DNA of 64,000 bases, taken from contig NGBS01000317.1 in the NCBI GenBank assembly GCA_002245135.1, positions 26,368 to 90,367 of the forward strand. The letters run 5' to 3'. Position 1 is the stretch's first letter; each line of letters starts with the position of its first letter. Origin of the DNA: Proteromonas lacertae (lineage: Eukaryota; Sar; Bigyra; Opalinata; Proteromonadidae). The notes under the pieces are model-generated. The model was given only the letters and a program-made list of their open reading frames with translations, was not told where the DNA came from and ran no database searches. This document shows, piece after piece, positions 25,392 through 39,800 of this stretch. The position numbers and the translations under genes are program-made.

Positions 25392-26748
25392 TTAAAACTT
25401 ACTATTTAGATTACTAGAGTTTAATGTATTGGATATAAATTGATATGATGGTGTAGCTAATAGTGTATTTAATCTAGGATAATCATTTCGAGGAGGTAAT
25501 GTTGGAGCTAATAAAAAATAAAAGAATAAAATAATATTATATACGAGGTGGAGCAATAGGTTGTGGTTCTTCATAATAGTTACTATTGTTATAATGCTTT
25601 GTACTTCCATATTCTGAGGAATGACTTCTTGGTGAATATACTGATGGAGATTGAACTGTATTTTTATTATTATTATCAGTAGACATATTAACAGATCTAT
25701 TAACATTAGTATAATTACTGTTATTATTATTATTATTGTAATTTCTACTTGCAAACTTATACCTATCTAATATTTCTTCTTTCATTTGTTTTTCTTGTTG
25801 TATCTGTATTGAATATTGTAATACTCTGTTTTCTGATTTACAGTGTGTTAATTCTTTCTTTAATAATTCATTCTCTTTTGTTGCTGCTTGTAATTTATCA
25901 GCTAGTTTTACCATTTCTACTGATTGAGAAGTATTCATTAAATCACTTTTAATATATTTCTGTGATATATGTAAAAGTTGTATTTCATCTTTTAAGTTAT
26001 TATTCTCTAATTTAACAGCATCTAATTCTTTTAGCACATTTTGTAATTCGCTCTATATACATCATATTAATACACTGATTATTATTATTATTATACATTT
26101 ATATCAATAACTTGTTTTTCTACTGCTTGCTTATCTTCAATCAATTGCTGCTTCTCTTGTAAAAATGACTGTTCTTTTTCTTCAACTGTATTCATTTGTC
26201 CTTCTAAATAAGAAGTGTGATCTAATAAATCATTATATTGATTTGTTATTTGATTTAATTGCTGTTGATACATATTCTGTAATTGCATAACTTCTTTTTG
26301 CAATTCTTGTTTCTCTTGATTGTAATTCATTACCAAATTTTCACTGTTTCTTTTTTCTTGTTTTAATTCTAATTGGGTTTCTGATAGTTGATGTTTGAGA
26401 TTCTCTATATCATTTCCCATTTCTGTATTTTGCTTTAAATATGCTTCAACCTTGCATTCAACTAATACTGACAATACATTCAATCCACGGTGAATTCTAC
26501 TAACTATATCTGGATCTGCATTTAATCTTAATATTTCTTTTAAGATTTCAGGAGGTATCTATTGGTATTATATATTCATACATACTTCAGATCTTGGAAA
26601 TACTTTTTTATGAGTATCTTCTATCTTCTCAGCGATAGAAAACAGAATATCATTAACTGTATGTTGATAATCCTCTCCATCATTATATCCACCCTAAAAC
26701 ATTAATAATAACATATCATACAGTCTCTACTAATAGATTATCATTCAT
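25392..26748 (-). CDS. Coiled-coil protein, family not recognised
   Basis: Read on the minus strand from the ATG at 26748 (MNDNLLVET). Short GT-AG introns separate the exons: about 26695-26721, 26559-26584, 26038-26090 and a last one near 25512-25548. The N-terminal 80 residues form a small helical region (NDILFSIAEKIEDTHKKVFP, PPEILKEILRLNADPDIVSR, IHRGLNVLSVLVECKVEAYL). Then comes about 200 residues of Glu/Gln/Lys/Leu heptad coiled coil, a linker of Asn and Ser/Tyr, and a Pro-rich end with PIAPPP and TLPPRNDYPR. The last residues are NSKF before TAA. The layout (helical head, long coiled coil, Pro-rich tail) suits a scaffold or cytoskeletal protein, perhaps ciliary, but I see no family signature. 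It is divergent from the MIB/HERC2-LRR gene, with 87 bp between the starts. Confidence 0.75.
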
Positions 26749-26835
26749 TATTGGCAAAAATAAGAAATATAACAGCTAGTTTATCAAACTATTGGCTTGA
26801 TTTCTTTTTTCTTTTTCTGCTTTTGCGCTTGATAT

Positions 26836-27867
26836 ATGAAGTTTATAGCGATTCTAATAACATTTTTTTGTTGTAAATGTATAAGACAAGATAAAAATAG
26901 TGATGAAGTAGAAAAATTCCATTATATTGAGATTGGAGCTCGTGTGGTGAGAGGTGATGATTGGAAGTGGAGTAATCAAGATAATCATCAGGGTGGAACA
27001 GTTATAGATATAAGACCATGGGAAGGTGAAGAATCAAGAACAAGAGTTGCTGTACAAGTTAAATGGGATAATGGAAATATAAATAGTTATAGATGGGGAG
27101 CTGAAGGTGCATATGATTTAAAAGTCATAAAAAACCCAACTCATTTCGAAATTGAAGAAGCAAGTATATATTTATTCATATTTGTGATATAGAGAAATTA
27201 AAACCGAAAAGAGAATCGTATGAGCCATTACCTAAAGAAGAATTAAAAGCACTTTATGATTTTTATTATTCATTAAATGGCAATAATTGGTTGGATAATA
27301 AAGGATGGTTAAATAGTGATCCTTGTAAAACAGATTGGACTGGAGTATTATGTATAAAGAATCATATATTTGGAATGTAAGTTATTTTATTTATTTTATT
27401 ACTTTTTAATAGATCTTTACCGAATAATAAATTGATTGGAAGAATTCCAGATTCAATATCATTATTATCACATTTATCTACAATATATTTACCTTACAAT
27501 AAGATCCAATCACCATTACCTTCTACATTGAAAGATTTGATTAATTTACGTTGGTTATCCATAGCTAATAACAATTTGACAGGTAATTTGCCAATTGAAT
27601 TATCTAGTTTACCTTTGGAGTGGATTGAATTGAATCATAATAAATTTACTGGTAAAATACCACGAGAATTGGGTGAAATTAAGACATTGAAGACGTTATT
27701 GTTGAATAATAACAAATTAGACCCTCCTATTCCTGATGAATTCTTTAACCACAATAATTTAACTCAATTGTATATTAGTATTATAAATATATCATTATAG
27801 AGGAATTCAAGGGAATCCTAGACTTAATCAGTATGTAGGAAGAGAATTGAAGAATAAAAGAAAGTAA
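26836..27867 (+). CDS. MIB/HERC2 domain plus leucine-rich repeat protein
   Basis: Exons 26836-27163, 27193-27376, 27413-27769 and 27801-27867, with introns of 29, 36 and 31 nt. The N-terminus MKFIAILITFFCCKC looks like a signal peptide. Next is a MIB/HERC2 domain: IGARVVRGDDWKWSNQDNHQ, GGTVIDIRPW, VAVQVKWDNGNINSYRWGAE and GAYDLKV, which matches the domain end to end. After a linker comes a plant-type LRR protein start (LKALYDFYYSLNGNNWLDN, CKTDWTGVLC) and four or five LRRs with the LTGNLP/FTGKIPRELG style, ending in a GNPRLNQY cap. MIB/HERC2 domains are normally found in cytosolic ubiquitin ligases, so pairing one with a signal peptide and extracellular-style LRRs is odd. The predicted signal could be misleading if the first exon is wrong. 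About 311 aa. Only 56 bp separate it from the next gene. Confidence 0.85.
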
Positions 27868-27923
27868 TTTAATTTAAATAAGTTATTTATTTGTTTATCT
27901 ATTCTATGTGAGAAACACAAATC

Positions 27924-30900
27924 ATGTTAATGAAAAAAACAATCACTTATTTAATCTAGGCTTGATTCTTATCAAACCAATTTGAATAGTTTTTTTTCTG
28001 TAGCAAGTGAAATAATGCAATTACACCACAATCAAGGTAATAATCTCGTATAATCTTACATATTTACTATTTTTAGAACTTTAATGATGTAATTGATACC
28101 TTTATTGTATAATTGTATATTTTTTACTGTAGATATCAACAAAACTAAGATCTTCTGAATATTCAAATACATTAAAAGTAATGTGTAAGTCTGGGTTAGA
28201 AAAAGTGGTGAAGATTTATGACATTACAAGATATGATCATGAAATTATAAGTTCATATGTATACATAGTCTATGTATGTATTTTGTGTATAGTTATATTC
28301 TGTAAATTTGGTAAATTCTGTTTCTGAGAATCTGTTTGATTGTAGATGTAGTATAGTAAATGACAAGCTAAACATATACACTCCATATCATAAAAGTGGT
28401 TCAATTGATGAAATCGATTTAATTTCTGATGATAACACAATTAGAGAGATAATGAGTTGTATATCAAGTCAAATATATCTATTACATTACAATTTATTGT
28501 TACATGGAAGACTTAAGCCAAAAAACATTTTAGTAACAGATAATGGTGATTATATCATAAATGACTATTGTCAATACAAAATGAACAATTTAAGCTACAT
28601 AGTAGATGATTATTTTTATACTTGTCCAGAATATATAAAAGGATTAGAATTAACACAAAATAGTGACATTTATAGTCTGGGAGGGATATTATATTATCTA
28701 ATATACAGAGAACCACCATTATTAATAGTAGGCAATAATAATGACAGTAAATATGAAAAATTGTTGAGAAAAATGTTGAATCCAAACCCAATTTTAAGAC
28801 CTTCCATAGTGGAAGTAATAAATGAATTTCATGTGAAATATTTTAGTGGAAATAATGAATATATTGTAGAAGAGAAAGATTTAATTGAAATATACAGTAA
28901 AAATATGAATTTTTTATTGCAACTAATTACTAATCAATTTATAATGAATGACAGTATAATATATGACATTATAGGAAAAAATGAAAGTATATATATATAT
29001 ATATATATATTAAGTAATATTATATATAAATTTCTATAGAGAAAGTATTGAAAGTTGTAGATTACTTCAACTCAAGCCACGAGTTTATATTAGTCTATTA
29101 TTTATTAAACCTAAGTTGGAATAATGAAGAGTATAACAATATAATAAAAGACAATATAATTCAAGATGAAACTTTTCCAGTAAAGTTATATTATCAATCT
29201 AAATATCCATATCAAATGAATTTTACTAGCTTAATTCAGTATTTCATGTTTGTAAAAGTTCCATTTGATTTTAACCATTTGAAAGCTTTACAAATATTAA
29301 ATTTATATAAAGCGAATATATTGTATAAATATATTGATAGTTTTGAAATATTTGAATATTTACAAAGACTTAATGTTTCAAGTATATTATAAATAATAAT
29401 AATAATAATAATAATAGAAATACCATCTATTCATAAAAACATCAAACAATTCTCAAGACAATTATACACTTTGAAGAATTTAAAATCATTAAAATTATCA
29501 CATAACAAACTCACTGATGATGATATCAAGATAATATTCAAATATTGTATAGTCTTTCCTTCATTAACTAAACTTCATTTATCTTGTATATATATTATTA
29601 TTATTATTATCATATAGACAATAATATTGGAAATGAAACTGTAAGAACAATTCATCACAATATGAAAAGAATGCCAAAGTTAATACAATTGAATTTATCT
29701 GGAGTTTTATTGGATAAAAAGAGTGTTCAGATATTGGTATATCATTATTTAACAAGAATAAATCCATTGAAATTCACATTCAGATGTATTTAATATATAT
29801 ATATTGTTATATAGTTATAAACTGTGAAATATTGGACATTTTACTTGATAATGAGTATATTATATCAAGTAAATATATGTATAAGTGTATTTCAAAATGG
29901 CAAAGTATATATATATATATTATAATAATAATTAGGGTTAATGTTAGAAATAATTAAAAGATATAATAATAGCAACAACAGTTCATATTATTTCGGATTA
30001 TTGTTTGGACTTGCACTTTCAGAATCAAAGTATAGACAATCCATTCAAAATAGAATTAAACCAGTCAATAATCAGAAAGTTTTTATTAATTCTATTAGAA
30101 ATGAGAATATTATACTTAGCAGTATATATATACCCTTTTCACTATCTTCCTCTTTATATTTTTATTTATTTATAGATCAAAATCTTGGTGATAATGGTAT
30201 AAATGAATTATGTTATACTTTAAAATTTGCTCCTCATATTATCTCACTTTATCTATCAGGTAATAAGATCAATGATAAATGTATGAATAAACTAAACGAA
30301 GTAATTGGAAGATTTAAAGAATTATCACAAATCTTTCTGGCAAGTATAAAAGTTAATTTTTTTATATATATAAAATATAGATAATTCAATTTCATCTGAT
30401 TCAATGATTACATTTACATCAGTTGCACAGAATTTCCACTCGTTAAATAAACTCATTCTGTACAGACAATCCATTAGGTGATAAATCAATGACTTCACTC
30501 TCTGAAAGTTTCAAATATTTTCCATCACTCATTAATCTGTCACTTCAAAATTGTGATTTTACATCCGTTGGTTTAGAATCAATAGCCAATAATATTCATT
30601 ATATTACAAATTTGACAATTTTAGCAATTGATTCGGTATGTTCATCTCAAGAAGCAAATTCATTAATAATGAAGAAAATAGGCTGTTTGAAAAAACTCAC
30701 AGAATTACACTTCCAATCAAATCAATTAAAAACTGAAGAATTCAAAATATTTTGTAATGCTTTAAGTAACTTAACATCATTAGAAATGCTCTATTTTTCA
30801 GATAATAAAATCGATGATGAGGGTTTGATATATTTCAGTAAATGCATTGATTCTGTAGATTCATTTACAACTATTGAATTTAAAAACAATAATATAGGTG

Positions 30901-33830
30901 ATAAAGGATTTATTGCTTTTGTTGATGTGTTTGAATATCTTCCATGGTTACATACACTTGATATGAAAGGTATATATATATATATATATATATCATTGTA
31001 TAGATAATAATATAACTGAAGTTGGTGCTGAATACTTCTTTAAGAATAACAATGGTAGAGTTGGAACTTGTCATTTTAATGGGAATAATATCAATAGACG
31101 TGATAATAGGAGATTATATGCAGAATTGACTCAGAATGATCCATCTTGTATATATATATATATTCATAATTATAATATATTTATTTAATAGATATTGATC
31201 AACAAGATATAACTGACTATGTCAATGATTTACCACATGTTACTGATAATCAGTTTAATACAATAGCTATATCTAAGAGTATATATATATAATATTAATA
31301 TGATTATTATGTCAATAGATTTATTGAAATACTGTGTGAATATATATAAAGAGAATCATTCTAGAGATGTATTGAGATTTTTAGTCGAATTATTATTAAA
31401 GAACTCATTTGTATCAACGAAAAGTTCAATTTTGGAGAATTTAAATCCAGATTCATGTGAATATAAACTAATCAAATGCATTTATGGAAGTAAATATCTA
31501 TTCTTAAAAAGTATATATATATATATATATATATTATTACTATTTCATGAAATAGATTTGGATATATCTTCGCATGAAATAGATTTTATAATCAATTTTC
31601 TACCATTTATAAGAGAATTGAATTCTTTAAATTTTGATTCTTGCAATATACAAGATAAACAGTTTATAGATTTAATTCATTCACTACACCATAAGACTAT
31701 AATTAAAAGTTTATCATTTATTGATAATAAAATAACAGAAGTAGGATTTAATGAATTAGTCAGTGTAAAAGATGAATATTTTCCAAACTTAAAGGAATTG
31801 TATTTGGTTGGTAATAAACTGTCATTAGAGAAAGAAGGTTATAGATTTATATCACAATTTGATAAGAATTGTATATATTTTCTTCTTCTCCTCCTTATTA
31901 TTATTATATAGATATTGATTTGAATGAAGTAATAGAGATAATAGAAATGAATAAAGAAGAGGAATTGATAGCTAATACAGATAGAGCAACATCCATTGTT
32001 AATTCATTAAGTATAATTCTATATATATATATATATATATATATAGATTTATTGAAAGATATATACAATTATTATATAGAAAAGAAAGATAAGAGATATT
32101 TCTATTTCTTAATAGATTTGTTTATGTCAATTCCTAGTAGAAAACAGTCAATTGTAAATGCATTAAGTTTACCTAAGTCTTCACCACATAATATCATATT
32201 TAAGTCATTTAGAAGTGGATATGAAATAGAATTGCAAAGTATTTTTTATATATTATTATATGAATAGAATCTAATCTTGATGATATAGATTTCGAATATA
32301 TTCTTCCAATATTATTAGAAATAAGACATTTATCCATTATTGATTTTAATACCAATAATCTAACAGATAAATCAATAATCAAGTTAAGTGATAATTTATC
32401 AAATCTATCTTCTCTGGAAAGAATCTATTTTGGTCGAAATGAATGTTCACCTGAAGGAATTGCTAAATTCAGTGGAAATCTATCGAATATACCAAATTTA
32501 AACTCATTAATTCTATTTAGTAATAATGTTGGAGAATCTGCTAATACGTTAATACAGAATCTATCATCTACAACAAATCTAAAAGTTTTATCACTTTCTA
32601 CAGCTCAACTGATTGATACATCATTCATATCATTTCCATCTGCTGCATATTATATAAAGAATCTAGAAATATTATATTTGAATGAAAATGAAATAACAGA
32701 TAGAGGTTTGAATTATTTAACAGTAGAAATAAGTAATTTGAAACAATTAAAAATATTAGAGTTAAGAGATAATATGATAAGTGAAAAAGGAGCTGAAGAA
32801 CTTATCAATAAAGTTGAAGAATATAATCTCGTCAATTTAGATCAATTAGTTTTACTAGGAAATCCTATAAACACAACAAATAATCCAAAATTATTAGAAG
32901 TAATAAAGAAAAGAAATAAAGATTATATAAGTATTGATGAAATATTAAAAGTAGTTAAATCAAATGATTATGAATATGATACTATTAGATTCACAGTCTC
33001 AACTTCTTATAAGATATATGAAAGTATAATTAACTTATATAACACAACTAAGAATGAGAATACATTTGATTTAATCACTTCAATAGCAATGAATTATTTT
33101 GGAAAACATAAAGAAAAACTATTAAAGAATATGGAATTAAAAGATGATTATTTACGATTAAGATATTGTAATAGTATCAAGTCAAACCTTTTATTTGGAA
33201 CTGATAATATGGGATATTGTGATAAAGATTCTGAGTTTATCTCACAACATATTAAATCATTAGATAAATTAGATTCATTGAATATAGAGTATAGTTTATT
33301 AGGAGATAGTGGGTTAAGCCAAATATTGGATTGTTTAGTTGGTTTTCCTAAATTAACTTGTTTATATATGGCTTCAAACAATTTAACTTCTAAATTCATA
33401 CCATCTTTGTGTAAAATCATGCAAACATGTTCGATGTTGAAGTGTTTAACGATGTTTATTAATAGAATTGATGATGAAGGAATTACTGAAATGAGTAATA
33501 ACTTCAGTTACACAACTAATCTACAAATATTATCCATAGGATGTAATTCATTTAGTTATAAAGGAATGGAATGTTTAGCGAATAACCTATCATATTTGAG
33601 TTGTTTAGAAGAGTTGTACATTAATGAGAACAATGTAGGTAATGAAGGAATTAAGGCTATTTCTGATCAGTTTAGTTGCATTACACAATTGAGGAATTTC
33701 AATATTGAAAGTATATATATATATATTATTATTATTATTATGTAGGAACAAATATTGATGATGAAGGTTTGATTCATCTTTCTAACAATTTACTGTGTTT
33801 GTCATATATATGTGATTTATCAATAGCAGG

Positions 33831-33861
<31 letters not shown>

Positions 33862-35856
33862 ATTATTATTATTATTATTATGTTTTTATAGGTAATAATT
33901 ATAGTGAAACTTCTATATTGAAATTCTCAGAAGTTCTTTCACAATTAAGACATTTACAATCACTAGATATCTCAAGTATATATGTTTATTATATTCAATA
34001 TTATTATAAATAGAGTGTATGATAAATTCAAAATCATTTTCTTACATCATCAAATCCACTACTAGTCTTTCAAATCTTAAAGATATGAAAATGAATTGTA
34101 TATTTTTTATAATTATTATTTTATAGATAATGAGATAGGAGATGAAGGAATGAAAGTAATGAGTGAATCATATAAGAATCTAGAAGAAATGTCTATTAGA
34201 TCGTTATTTCTTTCAGGTAATTATTAATGTTATTATTATATATACATAGAGAATGGTATAACAGATGTTGGCTTTCATTACTTCATTTCTTGTTTTCCAA
34301 AACTTCCAAACCTTTCACAAGTCGTTACTTATAGTATAAATAAATTTTGATAATATAATATATTGAAATAGATAATAGAATTACAAAAGATGGTATTTTC
34401 GAGTTTACAGAGAGTTTATCTTATTTAACGAAACTTTGTTCATTGTCATTCAGTGGGACAGATGTGAATGATGAAGGATTAGGATATTTGATGAATAATA
34501 TAAGTACAATAAAATATCTACAAGAAATATACATCTCAAGTATATTTAGATATATAATATTATGAAATAGATAATCATTATGAGATAGAAGGATTTAAAT
34601 ATATATCTCAAATAATATGTAATTCTCATTATCTTAAAATCGTTAATGTTTCTCGTATATATAAATATATTATTAATTACTATAGAATGTGGAATTGATG
34701 ATGATAAAATCAAGATTTTATGTGAATCGTTTAAAGCTATTCCAAAACTAGAAGAAATTGATTTATATATTAATAATATAGGTCCAATGGGATGCAAATA
34801 TTTAGCTGATTCATTCAAATACATTCCAAAATTAAAGATGTTATATATTGGAAAGAATAATCTAAAAGATGAAGGTGTTGAATATTTATTGAATGAAATG
34901 AGTAATATAACAAAGTTGGAAGAACTGTCACTTTATCGTATATATTATTCAATATATTAATAGGATGTAAGTTAACAAATAAAACAATTGAAAGAATAGC
35001 TTCTCAATTTACTTCATTAACTCAATTAAAACTATTATCACTATCATGTATAATCATTATTATAATATTTATAAATAGCTAATAATCTTGATGACAGTTG
35101 TAGTAATAATATCTGTAAATGTATAAATGTGTTTAATAATCAACTATACATTCTCAATTTAAAAAGTATATATATATATATAATTAAACATAATTTTATA
35201 GATAACAAATTTACATCATCTGGAATAAGAGAAATATTAAAATCTGCATCAGTTTCTTCACATATGAACAGTCTAACATTCTTTAGTGAATATATCACTC
35301 ATATTGATGAAGATATATATCCATTAGTAGTTAAATATCAACCAAATTGTATAATTACATATTCATATTTATATAGATACATTGTTGGAAAAAATAAGAA
35401 GTATAATAAATGAAGGAAGAAACTCATTAAAACCAGAAGAATACAGTTTATTAGAAGAAAGATTCAGTCTTTTTGATGATATTTGTCTTTTATATGATGT
35501 TGAAGAAAAGAAAAAGATAATGGTTTTAATTTTTAATATTTATTTAGTGAAGATTAACTATAGATGCAATATGATACAAAGTTTGACTGTAGATACTCAT
35601 TCTGTTGTTTATTCAATAATTAGAAGTGTAAAAGAACAGCATACTTTGGCATTTGAAAGTATATATTTTTAATAATTCTTATGTTATAGATATCGATTTT
35701 TCTGAGAGTGATATTAATGAAATTTGTTCATATTTACCATACCTAGACGAATTATGGTTTTTAAGATTTAAAAATTGTAGATTAAGTGAAAAGAGTGTTG
35801 AAATGATAAAGAAAAATGTGAAATTAATAAAGACTTTCCAAGAATTAATAATATAG
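27924..35856 (+). CDS. Pseudokinase fused to a long leucine-rich repeat array
   Basis: A very intron-rich gene. One reading starts with an ATG split by a 34-nt intron (27924-27925 then 27960); an in-frame ATG at 28015 is the alternative. The next exons, 28077-28106 and 28133 onward, are joined by 26- to 35-nt introns. Up to about 28970 the protein is kinase-like: LHGRLKPKNILVTDNGDYII, NDYC where DFG should be, CPEYIKG and DIYSLGGILYYLIY. The HRD Asp is replaced (HGR), so it should be a pseudokinase. From about 29200 to the TAG at 35856 it is ribonuclease-inhibitor-style LRRs, with an N-x-I-x-D-x-G consensus and L-x-x-L-x-L-S strands. About twenty introns of 25-45 nt, many nearly pure (AT)n, fall in the same place in each repeat. 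One +1 frame change is needed at 30461-30466. Function unknown; protein recognition and scaffolding are likely. Confidence 0.82.
29380..35690 (+). repeat. LRR exon array with phase-1 introns at the same repeat position
   Basis: Repeats of roughly 28 codons, carried singly or in blocks by exons bounded by phase-1 introns. The intron falls just after the L-x-L-S strand and before the Asn of the next turn. Examples are the junctions near 29597, 30970, 33710, 33830, 33976, 34099 and 34540. Intron bodies are mostly (TA)n with TTA or ATT triplets. The symmetrical phase lets exons be lost or gained without changing frame. Confidence 0.75.
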
Positions 35857-36856
35857 AAGTACTTGATATTTTGGTTTTATGCAGAGAATAAGCATATTTT
35901 AAATATTTTATTTAACTACATTATATAACATAATGCAGGTTTGATTAGATTATCATATAAATACCTTAATAAAACTGTAAATTTTCTTATTAAACCAATT
36001 AACTAATTCACATATTCAAATATCAGAATTTTCTACAAAAACTAAGCTTTACTTCATTCTAAAAAAAAGAAAATGCAATTATTGATTTGAAGTGATCAAG
36101 CCTTAATCAAAGATTTTTCATTTTTTGAATTTATCTCTCTGTAGATAAATTTAGTATAGAAGATAAAACCAAAATATCATATAAATTCTACTTAAGTATA
36201 TTATTTACATGTTTATTCCTTCATGGAGTAGTAATGAAATTAATCCAGTTATATCTAGATTAAAACAATGAAAACAGTCAAACAAAGAGCATGCGCTTAG
36301 ATATATTGTTTTTGACATTCTTCTGAGAATTTCGATTTATTTCAACATAATTTAATAAATATCACTTAAAAATATTTGTTACGCTTAATGTTTGTGGTAC
36401 TTAATTCATCTGTAAGATTTATAATTGAATAAATGAATTAATTGAAATATAGAGTGTTTGAAATGAAAAGGACAATGTATATTATGAAAGTTATCGACTT
36501 ATTGATTATGAATTATGTAAAGATTGGCATATAAAACTATAATAAACAAATCTAAATTGATATTTTTACTTTTTTATTCAAGATAATATTATTTATACTA
36601 TTAATTTATGATCTATTATAGAAATCGATTGATTTACCATAACAATTATTTAGCCAAAAGTAATGTGAAAAACAAAAATGTCAACATTTAAAGAATAGTA
36701 TTATATAATTATCCAATTTAGCAATATTGATGTTTTTACATTATGAAACCAGAAATAATCCACTCTAATATGTAAATCAAGCTGAATTAACACAAAACCG
36801 TTACAACAAAGTAACGACTATAATTTCGTTCTCAAAAATTCTTAGCCAATAAAATC
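35857..36856. other. 1-kb intergenic region upstream of the M11-PH gene
   Basis: AT-rich with no open frame of note on either strand and no convincing short exons with flanking GTATAT/TAG signals. It must hold the 3' end of the pseudokinase-LRR gene and the promoter of the giant surface protein gene. I see no tRNA or other structured RNA. Confidence 0.5.
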
Positions 36857-39800
36857 ATGCATTTGATTGATTTTGTTTTTATTGCTATTCTTGTTACAGT
36901 AGGAGCTGAGAGCAGTGGCGTCTACTATAACAAGACAGTTGAGGTAGAAGTGGACTCAGGAGGTAACTACTATTTAGGTGTTAATTCGAAGAGTTACAAG
37001 ATTGAAAATGCTGCCGAGTTCAAATTGGAATCTGGAATGAGTATATCAAGCTATGAGTTTGTTAAGATGAAGAGACAAGTTCATCTTCACTCTTATCAAT
37101 ACCTGCCAGAGTCAGAAGAGAATGAAAAACGTATGCTTGGTAGTAGTGGATGGTCCAAAAATTTAGAAGGTAAAAGAAACATCCGAGTGAAAGTGTGGCG
37201 TATAATGTGGTCCATGGCTAGTAAATATGCTGGTGAATGTATTTCCACAGAGCTGATGAGAGAGTTATTGTTCCATGTAGATTATGCTGCTAGAATCTGG
37301 TCTGGAAATCGAGTTTCCGTAGATGCAAAGAATTCTTTTATATCTGATTGTATTTATGCACTTGGTGAAACTGATTACTATTACGAGAGTGAAGCGCCTG
37401 CATTTGTTAGTATATTACAAGAAAGAGTTCCTGATTTACCCGAAACTAGAGATAATTATGCTTCTGTTATCTATATGATAGGTCGAGTTCGAGTCACTGC
37501 AGGTGGTTGGGCAGGAATGGGTATAGTGAGTAATTTTGGTACTTGGTCATCTCAAACAAATACAAAATGGACAATAGTGAATGGTTATGGTGGTTATCCA
37601 AATTGTCCTTGTTATTCAACTGCCCTTGTTCATGAAATGCATCATAATATGGGATTTAGTCACAGTGGTAGAATAGAAGTAAGTAAAACTGGTCAATTCA
37701 ATAATTTTGAATTATCCGATGGTTATGGTGATCATGCATGTATAATGGGTGCTGGTGCTTGGTATCAACCAATTACAGCAAAACAATATTATTATAATGT
37801 AGTAGGCAAAGATCCTGAAAGCTGGTTTTGGAAGAAATTAAGTGATGTAGGTAATAATATAACTTATAGATTATATGCTTTTGATCATCCTTATTCAAGA
37901 CATTATTTAGGTATTGACAAAGCTTATCATACTGATGATGAAAAAGTAGGAGAAATACCATTTAAATATCAAGGAATAGCGATAGAATTACCATTCAATA
38001 GAAGTAATATGATTAGCACAGCAAATCAGCAATATATCTCAACAATATTAGAATATCGTTATATTGGTTCAGGTCAATATTCTTGGAAAGACAAATCTGT
38101 TCGAGTATTATGGGGACCATCAACTAATCCAATAAAAGGAATATTAGATGATTTATTAGATGCTGATATAGATGGAATATCTGGTGGAGATAAAGGCTAT
38201 GGTGATTCTCAAATCCCATTAGGTGTAAAATGGGTTCCAAGAAATATTGATATTGGTACAATGAGTGTTTTAGTAAAGAGAATTCATTGGAGTAAAATTC
38301 AATCTAATACATATGAGAATATAGGAAGTGAAGAGAAGACAGAATATGATGAACCACAATATGTTGAAATTGAAATTGATTATCAACCTGGTGAGAAATA
38401 TACAAAACCAACAACAGCTGTTCCATTTCCAACTTATGAACAATCACCAACAATAGCAAATTGTGTTTCAGATGAAAATGCAAAAACCATTAAATGTGAA
38501 AAATATAGTGAATCTTATTGGTTTTATTCCAAACCAGAATCAAGAAAAGATAATGTTCCTCGTGTTTATTCAAAAGAAGTAGCAACTAATGGTCGAATTG
38601 GATTTGTTTCTTATTTAGGTAAATCAGTAAATCCTCATAAACACTGTTTTGGTGAAACAATAAATCATCTATGTGTTGATATAACAACAACTAAGATAAC
38701 ATCGAATGATATTTCGAATGTAAATATTTGGTCAAGTGTAAATGTTTATACGAAAGAAAAAGCATCTGATCCAGATACATCATATAAATATGTAAATCAT
38801 GAAAATGTATTATATGCGAAAGTAACATTAGCAGATGGAGATAAATTAAAGATGATTGATTTATATGGAAACGAAATAAGCATAAATAACAGTAATATAA
38901 TTGGTGGTTATTTGAATTACAATATTCCTGATTTAAAAACTACTGGCTTTAGTGAGATAATCTTATTATTAACTGATAGTAATGGTAAAGTAAAAGGTTC
39001 TAATGCATTTGATGTATATCAATACAATAGTACTGCGAGAATAGCCTTTTATAAAGATGTTGATGATGAAAACAAGTATATATTAACCTCAGCAACAATT
39101 CCACCCAATCTTCATTCACTTCCAAGTATGATGAATAGTAAATTAATGAAAGCTAATGAAAAATTGATATATCCAATAGTGTCATTGAATAAGAATGATT
39201 ATATTTATATTGATTTTGAAGGAGTAGTTCCATCTGGTTTGAGTGTGAAGATAGAAACAGATAATGGTGATTATGATTTAGATTTAAGCAAGTTAGGTGG
39301 AAATAGTGATGTTTCTTATAAATTAAGTTGTTATGAAACAAACAAAGCAACAGGTGGTATTTGTGAATATTATTCATTTACATTCAACAAAAATGTGACA
39401 TTATTGAATATAAGAGCAGTAATGATGAATAAATATGGAAATAGTTTTAGTTATCGATCTAATGGAAAGAGTGAATATACTTTTGATGGTAAAAGATATA
39501 AAGTAGAAATAAATGAAATAAAATCAACAATCTTCACTCCATTCAAAAGAACAATTGGTGGTGTAGAATATGAATTTGATAAAATAGATAGAATATATGA
39601 ATTAGGAAATAATAAAATACCAACAATTGCTCCAACTCCAAAACCTGAAGAGATAATCCCAATAATTTTACATCAAAGTGAAAGTATAAACAAGAGAATA
39701 ATGGAAGGTGATAAAATAAATTCATGTAGAGTTGAACCTGATTTACCAGCTGGAATCTCGTTATCTGATAAATGTGAATTATATGGTGTTAGTAATGGTT

